In this document: piece after piece, positions 26,445 to 34,409 of the stretch | Layout of the letters: each line of letters starts with the position of its first letter | Position numbering within the stretch: the first letter of the stretch is position 1 | Assembly: GCF_002222635.1 (NCBI RefSeq) | Contig: NZ_CP022415.1 | Span: 1,922,001-1,986,000 of the forward strand | DNA: 64,000 nt | Source: Pseudosulfitobacter pseudonitzschiae | GTDB taxonomy: Bacteria; Pseudomonadota; Alphaproteobacteria; Rhodobacterales; Rhodobacteraceae | Reading direction: 5' to 3' | Notes under the pieces: generated by a model | Told to the model about the DNA's origin: nothing | The model's database searches: none | The model's input: the letters and a program-made list of their open reading frames with translations, nothing else | Made by a program: the position numbers and the translations under genes

Positions 26445-28604
26445 TCAGGCCTGCGCCTTCAACTCAAGCCGCCGCGCGTGCAACACAGGTTCGGTATAGC
26501 CCGAAGGCTGCAGGCGCCCTTTCAGCACCAGATCACAGGCCGCAGCAAAGGCCACGCCGTCAAACCCCGGTGCCATCGGCGTATAGGACGCATCACCGGC
26601 ATTCTGCTGGTCAACCACAGCCGCCATTTTGCGCAGGCCCGCCATCACCTGATCGTCGCTGATCACACCGTGGTGCAGCCAGTTGGCCAGCGCCTGCGCC
26701 GAGATGCGGCAGGTCGCGCGGTCTTCCATCAGGCCCACATCATTGATGTCGGGCACCTTGGAACAACCCACGCCCTGATCGACCCAGCGCACCACATAGC
26801 CAAGGATGCCTTGGGCGTTGTTCTCGATCTCGCGGGTGATTTCTTCGTCGCTCAGGTTGCGTCCGTCCATCACCGGAATGGTCAGCAAATCTTCCAGCGT
26901 GCCGCGTGCGCCGCCCGCCTTGATCTCGTCCTGTCGCGCCAGCACATCGACCTCGTGGTAATGGGTCGCGTGCAGCGTGGCAGCGGTGGGCGACGGCACC
27001 CAGGCGCAGTTGGCACCTGATTTCGGGTGGCCGATCTTGGCTTTTAGCATGTCAGCCATCAGGTCCGGCATCGCCCACATCCCCTTGCCGATCTGCGCGC
27101 GGCCCTGCAATCCGCAGGCCAGACCGATATCGACGTTGCGATCCTCATAGGATGCAATCCACGCGGCGGATTTCATCTCGCCCTTGGGCACCATTGGCCC
27201 TGCCTCCATCGAGGTATGGATTTCATCGCCTGTCCGGTCGAGGAAGCCGGTGTTGATAAACGCCACCCGCGATTTCGCGGCACGGATACATTCTGCAAGG
27301 TTGGCGGATGTGCGGCGTTCCTCGTCCATGATGCCCAGCTTGACCGTATTGGCAGACAGACCCAGCACCTTTTCGACGCGGGTGAATATCTCGTCGGCAA
27401 GGGCAACCTCTTCGGGCCCGTGCATCTTGGGTTTGACCACATAAACCGAGCCGGCGACCGAATTGCGCAGCCCGTAGGACTTTTTCAGATCGTGCATGGC
27501 GATCAGCGTGGTCACCATCGCATCCATCAACCCTTCGCTGATCTCGCGGCCTTCGGCATCGAGAATGGCGGGGTTGGTCATCAGGTGGCCCACGTTGCGG
27601 ATCAACATCAAAGATCGCCCCTTGAGCGTGCCTGCACGGCCATTGGCAGCGGTAAAGGCAATGTCGTCCGCCATCTTGCGGGTCATCTGCTGGCCACCTT
27701 TTTCAAAGGTCTCTTGCAAGTCGCCGGTCATCAGGCCCAGCCAATTGCCATAGGCGACCACTTTGTCCTGCGCATCCACGGCCGCCACGCTGTCTTCGCA
27801 GTCCATGATTGTGGACATGGCTGATTCCAGTCGCACGTCCGATATGCCTGCGGGGTCGCTACCGCCGATGTCGGTGCTGCGGTCCAGCATGATCTGGACG
27901 TGCAGGCCGTTGTTGCGCAGCAGCACAAAGTCGGGCGCATCCGCATTGCCGCCGTAGCCCACAAAGCTGTCAGGTGTGGTCAACGTGGCGCTGCCGTCTG
28001 CGGTTGTCAGGGCAAGGCTGCCGTCTACGACGCCAAGACCGGAAACCGACGCCCATGCGCCGCCCGCCAATGGCACGGCCTTGTCCAGAAACCCCTTGGC
28101 CCAGTCGATCACCCGTGCGCCGCGCTTGGGATCATAACCTTTGCCCGCAGGCAGATCGCCCAGCGCATCCGTGCCATAAAGCGCATCATAAAGACTGCCC
28201 CACCGCGCATTCGCGGCGTTCAGCGCAAAACGGGCGTTGGTGATTGGCACCACCAGTTGCGGGCCGGGGATTTGTGCAATTTCGGGGTCCACGCCAGCGG
28301 TGTCGATCTGGAACGGCGCACCTTCTGGCACCAGATAGCCAATCTCGCGCAGAAACGCGGCATAGCTTTCGGCATCATGCGGCTGGCCACGGCGTTCCAC
28401 ATGCCAAGCGTCAATCTTTGCCTGAATCGCCGCGCGTTTGGCTAACATGTCGCGGGTTTTCGGGCCAAGATCGGCCACGATACCTGCAAAGCCTGCCCAA
28501 AAGGTGCTGGCATCCACGCCAGTCCCCACAAGCGCGCGATCTTCGACAAAGGCTGCCAGTTCGGGGGCAACGCTCAAACCGCTGCGATCCACGTAATTGG
28601 TCAT
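26445..28604 (-). CDS. glcB: Malate synthase G
   Basis: Malate synthase G condenses glyoxylate and acetyl-CoA into malate, serving the glyoxylate shunt and glycolate use. The 719-residue length matches the G isoform (about 720). Typical segments are [28 protein letters not shown]-like [37 protein letters not shown], and [20 protein letters not shown]. The ATG at 28604 is preceded by AGGAG at 7 bases, which decides against an upstream in-frame start. Two inverted repeats lie 36-100 bp upstream. glcG and the C26 hydrolase follow, forming a probable operon. Confidence 0.97.
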   Translation of the reverse strand: MTNYVDRSGLSVAPELAAFVEDRALVGTGVDASTFWAGFAGIVADLGPKTRDMLAKRAAIQAKIDAWHVERRGQPHDAESYAAFLREIGYLVPEGAPFQIDTAGVDPEIAQIPGPQLVVPITNARFALNAANARWGSLYDALYGTDALGDLPAGKGYDPKRGARVIDWAKGFLDKAVPLAGGAWASVSGLGVVDGSLALTTADGSATLTTPDSFVGYGGNADAPDFVLLRNNGLHVQIMLDRSTDIGGSDPAGISDVRLESAMSTIMDCEDSVAAVDAQDKVVAYGNWLGLMTGDLQETFEKGGQQMTRKMADDIAFTAANGRAGTLKGRSLMLIRNVGHLMTNPAILDAEGREISEGLMDAMVTTLIAMHDLKKSYGLRNSVAGSVYVVKPKMHGPEEVALADEIFTRVEKVLGLSANTVKLGIMDEERRTSANLAECIRAAKSRVAFINTGFLDRTGDEIHTSMEAGPMVPKGEMKSAAWIASYEDRNVDIGLACGLQGRAQIGKGMWAMPDLMADMLKAKIGHPKSGANCAWVPSPTAATLHATHYHEVDVLARQDEIKAGGARGTLEDLLTIPVMDGRNLSDEEITREIENNAQGILGYVVRWVDQGVGCSKVPDINDVGLMEDRATCRISAQALANWLHHGVISDDQVMAGLRKMAAVVDQQNAGDASYTPMAPGFDGVAFAAACDLVLKGRLQPSGYTEPVLHARRLELKAQA

Positions 28605-28639
28605 GACACACTCCTGTATATTGCTGTATTGCGGCAAAG

Positions 28640-28664
28640 TTACGGCTTATTCCCGCAGCCGTAA
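28640..28664. promoter_or_regulatory. Inverted repeat upstream of glcB, candidate operator 1
   Basis: Perfect 8-bp arms TTACGGCT (28640-28647) and AGCCGTAA (28657-28664) are separated by 9 bases. The centre lies about 48 bp upstream of the glcB ATG, a suitable place for a dimeric regulator near the promoter. No named motif is claimed. Confidence 0.55.
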
Positions 28665-28680
28665 ACCTCCCTTGCGCAGG

Positions 28681-28703
28681 ATTGGTAATATTACTTTACC
28701 AGT
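28681..28703. promoter_or_regulatory. Palindromic site upstream of glcB, candidate operator 2
   Basis: ATTGGTAA (28681-28688) pairs with TTACCAGT (28696-28703) with one mismatch and a 7-base spacer. A perfect palindrome GTAATATTAC (28685-28694) is nested inside. TTGGT/ACCA half-sites recall operators of FadR-type GntR regulators such as GlcC or PdhR, but the spacing differs, so the regulator is only a guess. Confidence 0.5.
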
Positions 28704-28737
28704 TCGCGGAGTTATTGAAGTGCCCGACAGGTTCAGA

Positions 28738-28772
28738 CAAAAAAACCGGCTTCGCCTGTCGGGCGAAACCGG
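28738..28772 (-). terminator. Intrinsic terminator of the 62-residue membrane protein gene
   Basis: The stem ACCGGcTTCGCC / GGCGAAaCCGGT has 11 pairs and one mismatch around a 5-base loop (28744-28772). It is followed on the minus strand by a run of seven Ts (complement of 28738-28744). It lies 38 bp beyond the stop of the small gene at 28810 and marks that gene as a separate transcription unit. Confidence 0.88.
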
Positions 28773-28809
28773 TATTTCGTGAAGTCCGATGGCGCGGCTG
28801 GCGGTGGTA

Positions 28810-28998
28810 TCAGTCTGTTGCCGGCTGGGTGACTGCCGCAGGTTCTACGCTTGCCGCGTCATCCACATCATCCCCAAAGCCCCACATCAAGATTGCGACA
28901 CATGCAACAACAGCCAGTGCGACCGCAGCTGCGATGCCCAACAATGAGGGCTTGTGATGTTTGGTTTGCTTTTCAATCTTTGTGTCGGATGCAGACAT
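28810..28998 (-). CDS. Small single-pass membrane protein, unknown function
   Basis: The 62-residue product has a charged, Lys-rich N-terminus (SDTKIEKQTKHHKPS), one membrane helix (LLGIAAAVALAVVACVAILMW) and an acidic tail (DDVDDAASVEPAAV). By the positive-inside rule the tail faces the periplasm. The ATG at 28998 is well supported by AAGGA 6 bases upstream, and a clean intrinsic terminator follows the stop, so I regard it as a real gene despite its size. I do not recognise a family. It is divergent from pepN, with 108 bp between the start codons. Confidence 0.72.
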   Translation of the reverse strand: MSASDTKIEKQTKHHKPSLLGIAAAVALAVVACVAILMWGFGDDVDDAASVEPAAVTQPATD

Positions 28999-29106
28999 AT
29001 CAATTCCTTTCGCTTGGCAAAATGGGCGGGTTGCCGCCCTAGCGTCATCCAATTAACGTCTGCGCCTACCGCTTTGTTCCACATCAGACCGACGACAGGA
29101 CAGCCC

Positions 29107-31650
29107 ATGCGCGATGCCGCCCCCCAAACGATCTACCTTGCCGACTACACGCCCTTTGGTTTTGACGTAGACGAGGTGCATCTGACGTTCGATCTGGCCC
29201 CTTCGGCCACCCATGTGCGCGCCCGTATCCGGTTCTCGCCCAATCCCGACGCCACCGACCGTACTTTTTTTCTGCACGGTGAAAACCTGACGCTGCTGGG
29301 GGCAAAAATCGACGGAGAGACGGTTAAGCCCAAAGTCACGCCCGAGGGGTTGACCTGCGACGTGCCGTCGATCCCGTTCACATGGGAAAGCCATGTGCAG
29401 ATCGACCCCGCCGCCAACACAGCCCTTGAAGGCCTGTACCAGTCGGGTGGCATGTACTGCACCCAATGCGAGGCCGAAGGCTTTCGCAAGATCACCTACT
29501 ACCCCGACCGCCCCGATGTCATGAGCACCTTTACCGTGCGCATCAACGGCCCGCATCCCGTGCTGTTGTCGAATGGCAACCTTGTATCATCGGGTGATGG
29601 CTGGGCCGAATGGCACGACCCGTGGCGCAAGCCTGCCTATCTGTTCGCGCTGGTCGCGGGCGATCTGGTCGCGCACCGCGACAGTTTTACCACGATGGAG
29701 GGCCGCACCGTCGATCTGGCGCTGTATGTGCGCCCCGGTGACGAGGGAAAATGCGCATTCGGCATGCAGGCGCTGAAGGACAGTATGGCATGGGATGAAA
29801 ATGTGTACGGACGCGCCTATGATCTGGACGTGTTCAACATCGTTGCGGTGGATGATTTCAACATGGGCGCGATGGAGAACAAGGGGCTGAACATCTTCAA
29901 CGCCTCTGCGGTTCTGGCCTCGCCCGAAACCTCGACGGACATGAATTTTGAACGGATCGAGGCGATCATCGCACACGAGTATTTCCACAACTGGACCGGC
30001 AACCGCATCACTTGCCGCGACTGGTTCCAGCTGTGCCTGAAAGAGGGGCTGACCGTCTTCCGTGACAGCCAGTTCACATCCGACATGCGCAGCGCGTCCG
30101 TCAAACGCATCGGCGACGTGATCGACCTGCGTGCCCGCCAGTTCCCCGAGGATCAGGGTCCGTTGGCCCACCCCGTGCGGCCCGAAAGCTTTCAGGAGAT
30201 CAACAACTTCTACACAGCCACCGTCTATGAAAAGGGCGCCGAGGTGATCGGGATGCTGCGCACGTTGGTCGGGGCCGATGCCTACAAGCGCGCGCTGGAT
30301 ATGTATTTCGACCGTCACGATGGGCAGGCCTGCACCATCGAGGACTGGTTGCAGGTCTTCGAAGATGCCACAGGCCGCGATCTGGGCCAGTTCAAACGCT
30401 GGTACAATCAAGCCGGCACACCGCATCTGACCGTGACCGAAACGTACAAGAACGCGACCTATACGCTGACCTTTACCCAAAACACCCCACCCAGCGCCGC
30501 CACGCCCGATCCGCAACCGCTGGTGATTCCGGTTGCCGTGGGCTTGCTGGATGCAAGCGGCGTCGAGGTGATGGAGACTCAGGTGCTGGAGGTCACGGAC
30601 GCCACGCAGAGCTTTGCCTTTGCGGGCCACAGTGCCAAGCCGACAGCTTCGATCCTGCGCAATTTTTCCGCGCCAGTGGTGTTGGAGTTTGACGCCGACC
30701 ACGCGGCCCTGCTGGCCCATGACACAGACCCGTTCAACCGCTGGGAATCGGGGCGCGCGCTGGCGCTGGCGTCTTTGCTGGCCACGATCACCAAAGGCTC
30801 GGCGCCCGACAATGACTATCTACAAGGGATCGCCAGCATATTGCGTGACGACAGTCTTGATCCGGCCTATCGTGCGCTGATGCTGGGCCTGCCAGGGCAA
30901 CCAGAACTGGCCGCCGCCCTGCACCGGCGCGGCGACACGCCCGACCCGCAGGCGATTTTCGACGCGGTGCGCGGCATGAAAGAGGCGCTGGCGCAAACGC
31001 TCAAGGACGATCTGCCGCGACTTTATGCCCGCCATCAGGTCACCGCATCCTATGCGCCCGATGCCGAACAATCGGGCACGCGCTCCCTTGGCAATGCCGC
31101 GCTGTCTTTGCTGACCCTGCTGGACAACGGCGACACAGCCCAGACGCAATACGACGCAGCCACCAACATGACGCAGCAACTGGCCGCCTTGGCCAACCTG
31201 ATCCGCGCAGGCCGTGGCGATGCGGCGCTGGCAGATTTCGAAACGCAGTGGCAGGATGACCGTCTGGTCATGGACAAATGGTTCGCCCTGCAAGTGAGCG
31301 AAGCCAAGCCCGATGATGCCGCCGACACCGCCAAGGCGCTGACCCGTCACCGCGATTTCAACTGGAAGAACCCCAACCGGTTCCGCGCCACTCTGGGCGC
31401 GCTTGCCATGCACCACGCGGGCTTTCACGCTGCCGACGGATCGGGCTACGCGCTGCTGGCCGATTGGCTGATCAAGCTGGATCCGGTTAACCCGCAGACC
31501 ACTGCGCGGATGTGTTCGGCCTTTCAGACATGGCGACGTTATGACCAGATCCGCCAGTCGTTGATGGCCAAAGAGCTGGACCGTATCGCGTCCACCCCCG
31601 ACCTGAGCCGTGACACCACCGAAATGATCACCCGCATCCGCAACGCCTGA
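29107..31650 (+). CDS. pepN: Aminopeptidase N (alanyl aminopeptidase, M1 family)
   Basis: PepN is a cytosolic zinc aminopeptidase that trims N-terminal residues during peptide recycling. The 847-residue protein shows the exopeptidase motif GAMEN (residues 254-258) and the zinc site HEYFHNWTGN (His290, Glu291, His294), with the third ligand Glu in the following LKEGLTVFRD. The C-terminal half is the helical domain of PepN_C type, including WNQAGTP-like RWYNQAGTPHLTVTET. The ATG at 29107 has AGGA 6 bases upstream. The frame continues upstream to 28954, but without family-like sequence. An SDR gene follows 8 bp after the stop. Confidence 0.97.
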   Translation: MRDAAPQTIYLADYTPFGFDVDEVHLTFDLAPSATHVRARIRFSPNPDATDRTFFLHGENLTLLGAKIDGETVKPKVTPEGLTCDVPSIPFTWESHVQIDPAANTALEGLYQSGGMYCTQCEAEGFRKITYYPDRPDVMSTFTVRINGPHPVLLSNGNLVSSGDGWAEWHDPWRKPAYLFALVAGDLVAHRDSFTTMEGRTVDLALYVRPGDEGKCAFGMQALKDSMAWDENVYGRAYDLDVFNIVAVDDFNMGAMENKGLNIFNASAVLASPETSTDMNFERIEAIIAHEYFHNWTGNRITCRDWFQLCLKEGLTVFRDSQFTSDMRSASVKRIGDVIDLRARQFPEDQGPLAHPVRPESFQEINNFYTATVYEKGAEVIGMLRTLVGADAYKRALDMYFDRHDGQACTIEDWLQVFEDATGRDLGQFKRWYNQAGTPHLTVTETYKNATYTLTFTQNTPPSAATPDPQPLVIPVAVGLLDASGVEVMETQVLEVTDATQSFAFAGHSAKPTASILRNFSAPVVLEFDADHAALLAHDTDPFNRWESGRALALASLLATITKGSAPDNDYLQGIASILRDDSLDPAYRALMLGLPGQPELAAALHRRGDTPDPQAIFDAVRGMKEALAQTLKDDLPRLYARHQVTASYAPDAEQSGTRSLGNAALSLLTLLDNGDTAQTQYDAATNMTQQLAALANLIRAGRGDAALADFETQWQDDRLVMDKWFALQVSEAKPDDAADTAKALTRHRDFNWKNPNRFRATLGALAMHHAGFHAADGSGYALLADWLIKLDPVNPQTTARMCSAFQTWRRYDQIRQSLMAKELDRIASTPDLSRDTTEMITRIRNA

Positions 31651-31658
31651 GGCTTAAC

Positions 31659-32408
31659 ATGAGCACACCCCGTCCCGTCTGTCTGATCACCGGTGCCTCG
31701 GCGGGCATCGGTGCCGCCTGCGCCGAACTGGCGGCGCGGCGCGGATACGACCTGTTGCTGACCTATCGTCGCGATGCCACCGGTGCCGCCGCGGTTCGTG
31801 CCAAGGCCGAAGCTGCCGGTGCCCGCGTGGTGCTGGTACAGGCCGACGTGGCAGAGCCTGCGGACATCGACCGCATCTTTGCCACGCTGGACGCAGATTT
31901 CGGACGGATCGACGCGCTGGTCAACAACGCAGGTGCCATCGACACCATCGCGCGCCTGACCGACATGGACCACGCCCGCCTGACCCGCATCTTTGCGGTC
32001 AATGTGATCGGCGCGATGCTGGTGGCCAAAGCTGCTGTGCAACGCATGGAGGCGCAGGGCAGCGGCGGCAACATCGTCAACATTTCGTCCGCTGCTGCGC
32101 GTCTGGGTTCGGGCGGGCAATTCGTGGACTATGCCGCCACCAAAGGGGCCATCGACACCTTTACCAAAGGCCTGTCAGACGAGGTTGCCCCAAACGGCAT
32201 CCGCGTGAACGCCGTGCGTCCGGGCATCATCAAGACCGACATTCACGGCAAGGCCGGTGCGGCAGAACGGGTGGACGAACTGGGGCCGATGACGCCAATG
32301 CGCCGGTCGGGCAGCGCCGCCGAAGTGGCGGCATCGGTACTCTATCTGATGTCCGACGACGCCAGTTACGTAACGGGTACGTTTCTTGATGTAACGGGCG
32401 GTCGCTGA
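31659..32408 (+). CDS. Short-chain dehydrogenase/reductase (SDR)
   Basis: This classical SDR of 249 residues has the N-terminal cofactor motif TGASAGIG, the NNAG motif, the catalytic Ser in IVNISSAAARLG, the YAATK catalytic Tyr-x3-Lys, and a C-terminal SYVTGTFLDVTGGR ending. TYRRD after the second strand suggests NADP preference. Substrate cannot be deduced. A GAGG motif lies 6 bases before the ATG, and the gene sits 8 bp after pepN and 2 bp before the next frame, so these genes likely share an mRNA without an obvious common pathway. Confidence 0.92.
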   Translation: MSTPRPVCLITGASAGIGAACAELAARRGYDLLLTYRRDATGAAAVRAKAEAAGARVVLVQADVAEPADIDRIFATLDADFGRIDALVNNAGAIDTIARLTDMDHARLTRIFAVNVIGAMLVAKAAVQRMEAQGSGGNIVNISSAAARLGSGGQFVDYAATKGAIDTFTKGLSDEVAPNGIRVNAVRPGIIKTDIHGKAGAAERVDELGPMTPMRRSGSAAEVAASVLYLMSDDASYVTGTFLDVTGGR

Positions 32409-32410
32409 AC

Positions 32411-32944
32411 ATGCCGATAGTTCTGGGCATGATCGTGGTCGGGATGATCGTATATTTCACCCTGCTGCGCGTGCGACGTGGTTCGGATATGGTGGCCGAG
32501 GTCATCGACATGGCCAGCGACGTCCGCGCCGCCGCCCGTCGTTTCGGCTTTAAACGCCGTACCGATGTGCATCCCGTTGACAGCATCGAGGATACCAAAC
32601 TGGTGCTGGGTGCGCTGGCCACCGCATTTCTGGAGCTTGACGATCTGCCCACCCGCGATACCCGCGCGGCGCTCAACGTACAGTTGCGCCTCCACGGAAT
32701 CGCGCAACATGCGCAACAGGCCCAAGAAATCGCAGTGTTGGGCCATTGGTTCGTGCAGACCTGCGGCGGCGCGCAGGCGGCGGTGACACGGCTGGCGCGG
32801 CGTCTTTATAAACTGGACGGCGGCGCATCACTCCCGACCCTGATGGCAGTGCTGCAAGACACCGCTCACGCTGCGGGCACGGACCCGAGCAAACGCCAGG
32901 TCGAGGCGCTGGACGACATCAAGCGCGCCTGTCACCAGATATGA
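32411..32944 (+). CDS. Membrane-anchored helical protein, unknown function
   Basis: The 177-residue protein opens with a membrane helix (MPIVLGMIVVGMIVYFTLL), followed by basic residues and a long alpha-helical soluble part containing DTKLVLGALATAFLELDD and a Leu/Ala/Gln-rich stretch. The topology suggests a single-pass anchor with the bulk in the cytoplasm. The internal region recalls small TerB-like helical domains only vaguely, and I assign no function. The stop overlaps the next start by 4 bp (ATGA), so the two products are probably translated together. Confidence 0.75.
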   Translation: MPIVLGMIVVGMIVYFTLLRVRRGSDMVAEVIDMASDVRAAARRFGFKRRTDVHPVDSIEDTKLVLGALATAFLELDDLPTRDTRAALNVQLRLHGIAQHAQQAQEIAVLGHWFVQTCGGAQAAVTRLARRLYKLDGGASLPTLMAVLQDTAHAAGTDPSKRQVEALDDIKRACHQI

Positions 32945-33372
32945 GCAACTATATCTACACACGCAACGGACGCAGACCAGCAACCGCGGTAACAGTGGTG
33001 GTGGTGTGGGTCTTGCTGGGCCTTGCGATGGTGCTGCTTGATGCCTCGATCTGGGTCGCGGGACTGGGGGTGCTGGCCACCCTGCCCGCGCTTTTTGATC
33101 TGGTCACGGCACGGGTGTCTTCGCTGCTGCTGAGCGATACAGATATGGGCTGGCAATCGGGCAAAAGGACGGGCGGCGTTCCCTTGGCGGAAATTCAAAC
33201 CGTTCGGCTGGACACACGGCTGGATATGTCGATCAAGGCCACGTTGATCCGGCACTCTGGCGCATCTGTGCGTCTGCCGCTGGACGTGGTGCCGCCTGCC
33301 CAGTCCTTTGAGGACGCGCTGAACGCACGCGGCATCAAGGTCGAGCGTCATCATTTCCGGCTGATCGGCTAA
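32941..33372 (+). CDS. Small two-helix membrane protein, unknown function
   Basis: This 143-residue protein has a hydrophobic hairpin near the N-terminus (VTVVVVWVLLGLAMVLLDAS and VAGLGVLATLPALFDLV). A soluble domain of about 80 residues follows, with alternating beta-like pattern (PLAEIQTVRLDTRLDMSIKA, SGASVRLPLDV). This arrangement resembles small bacterial PH-like or DUF-type membrane proteins, but no family is certain. It is coupled to the preceding membrane-anchored gene by a 4-bp overlap. Its stop overlaps the stop of the convergent lytic transglycosylase gene (CTAA shared). Confidence 0.72.
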   Translation: MSNYIYTRNGRRPATAVTVVVVWVLLGLAMVLLDASIWVAGLGVLATLPALFDLVTARVSSLLLSDTDMGWQSGKRTGGVPLAEIQTVRLDTRLDMSIKATLIRHSGASVRLPLDVVPPAQSFEDALNARGIKVERHHFRLIG

Positions 33373-34034
33373 TCCTGATCTTTGCGCGCTGGCCGCATCT
33401 TGGGCCGTATCGCATTTGGCAGCGCGCAATAGGGTTGTCTGCGCGTCCAGTTTGCGATGTCGCGGCGCTTGTCCGGATGGCGCAACGGCCCCCAATCGGC
33501 AGCGACCCCGCGCCATCTTTTGTCACGGCCAAAGATCACACCGTCACGCGGCACTGTCACCGCCAGAATTCGGATCGCGCACGACAGGTTGGCCGCCCCG
33601 TTCATCAGGTCCGGGCCGGTGCCCGCATTGCATTTGTAACCGCGCGCGGTGGATGGCAGGATTTGCAGCAACCCGTACCAGCGCCCCCCGCCCCCAACCG
33701 CTTTGGGTTTATAGGTGCTTTCATGTTTGGCCAGCGCCGACATGAACCCCAACCAGAAGGCACGGCGTTCGCGCACGCTGGCGCGCGGATAATTCGGGCA
33801 CCACTCTTCGACATCACGCGGCACAGTCCGGACCAGCGGCGCGCCATGCGCCTTGAGTGCGGACAACGCCGCGCGGTTCCAGATCATGTGATCGGCCTGA
33901 TGCGACCAGCGGGTGCGCGGCACATCTCCGTCGCGCGCAGGCGGGCGCGGCATCTGTGACAGGTCGGCAAAAACCGGAGCGCTGGCAGACAGCCCCCACA
34001 ACATCACCCCGACAGTCATCAGCACCCGTTTCAT
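33369..34034 (-). CDS. Secreted lytic transglycosylase (SLT-domain)
   Basis: The 221-residue exported protein has a signal peptide (MKRVLMTVGVMLWGLSASAPVFA). A goose-lysozyme/SLT-like catalytic domain then shows the catalytic Glu105 in ALAKHESTYKPKAVGG, the WYGLLQILPSTARGY motif, and Cys residues at EEWCP, YKCNAG, LSCAI and YCALP that may form disulfides in the periplasm. It would cleave peptidoglycan glycan strands non-hydrolytically. An in-frame extension to 34070 exists, but the ATG at 34034 begins the signal peptide. No good Shine-Dalgarno is seen. It faces the AT-rich gap 34035-34409. Confidence 0.85.
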   Translation of the reverse strand: MKRVLMTVGVMLWGLSASAPVFADLSQMPRPPARDGDVPRTRWSHQADHMIWNRAALSALKAHGAPLVRTVPRDVEEWCPNYPRASVRERRAFWLGFMSALAKHESTYKPKAVGGGGRWYGLLQILPSTARGYKCNAGTGPDLMNGAANLSCAIRILAVTVPRDGVIFGRDKRWRGVAADWGPLRHPDKRRDIANWTRRQPYCALPNAIRPKMRPARKDQD

Positions 34035-34409
34035 CGCAGCACTATGCGCAACAGATTTATACCAAATCAAGCAATCAGAAACGTCTGGACCTTACGTTCA
34101 TCACCGTTTTGGAAACAGCACGGAATTCTATCGCCACATTAGCGCCATTTTCGGCAAGGCGCCCAGATTCGCGCAAATTGACACCACCCAAAGAGGCCGT
34201 CACGCAACTGTGAAACAGTTAAATTTTCATTACCAAATTTGCAAAAAATTACCTAAAAACCGGCACATGGCGCATCCTAGGCACGAACTGTGGCGAGGTT
34301 GTGCACCTGCGTCCATCAATCGGCGTCAAAGCTCCGCACGGGTGCCACGATTGCGCCTCAAACGCCCTGCAAATTGGCATCAGTCAGTTCAGATTAACGA
34401 GTAAATCAG
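34035..34409. promoter_or_regulatory. AT-rich divergent intergenic region, 375 bp
   Basis: No gene is supported here. The stretch is clearly less GC-rich than its surroundings, especially 34210-34260. It contains a perfect 6-3-6 palindrome AACTGT-GAA-ACAGTT (34206-34220), directly followed by TTAA-N7-TTAC (34219-34233), one mismatch from the CtrA-type TTAA-N7-TTAA. It lies between the start codons of the lytic transglycosylase and the 435-residue unknown protein, so it likely holds both promoters. Confidence 0.5.

Noticed and set aside
34178-34206. TTGACA as a -35 box in the AT-rich gap
   Set aside because: At 17 bases spacing the -10 position reads CACGCA, which is not promoter-like, so I did not call a promoter.
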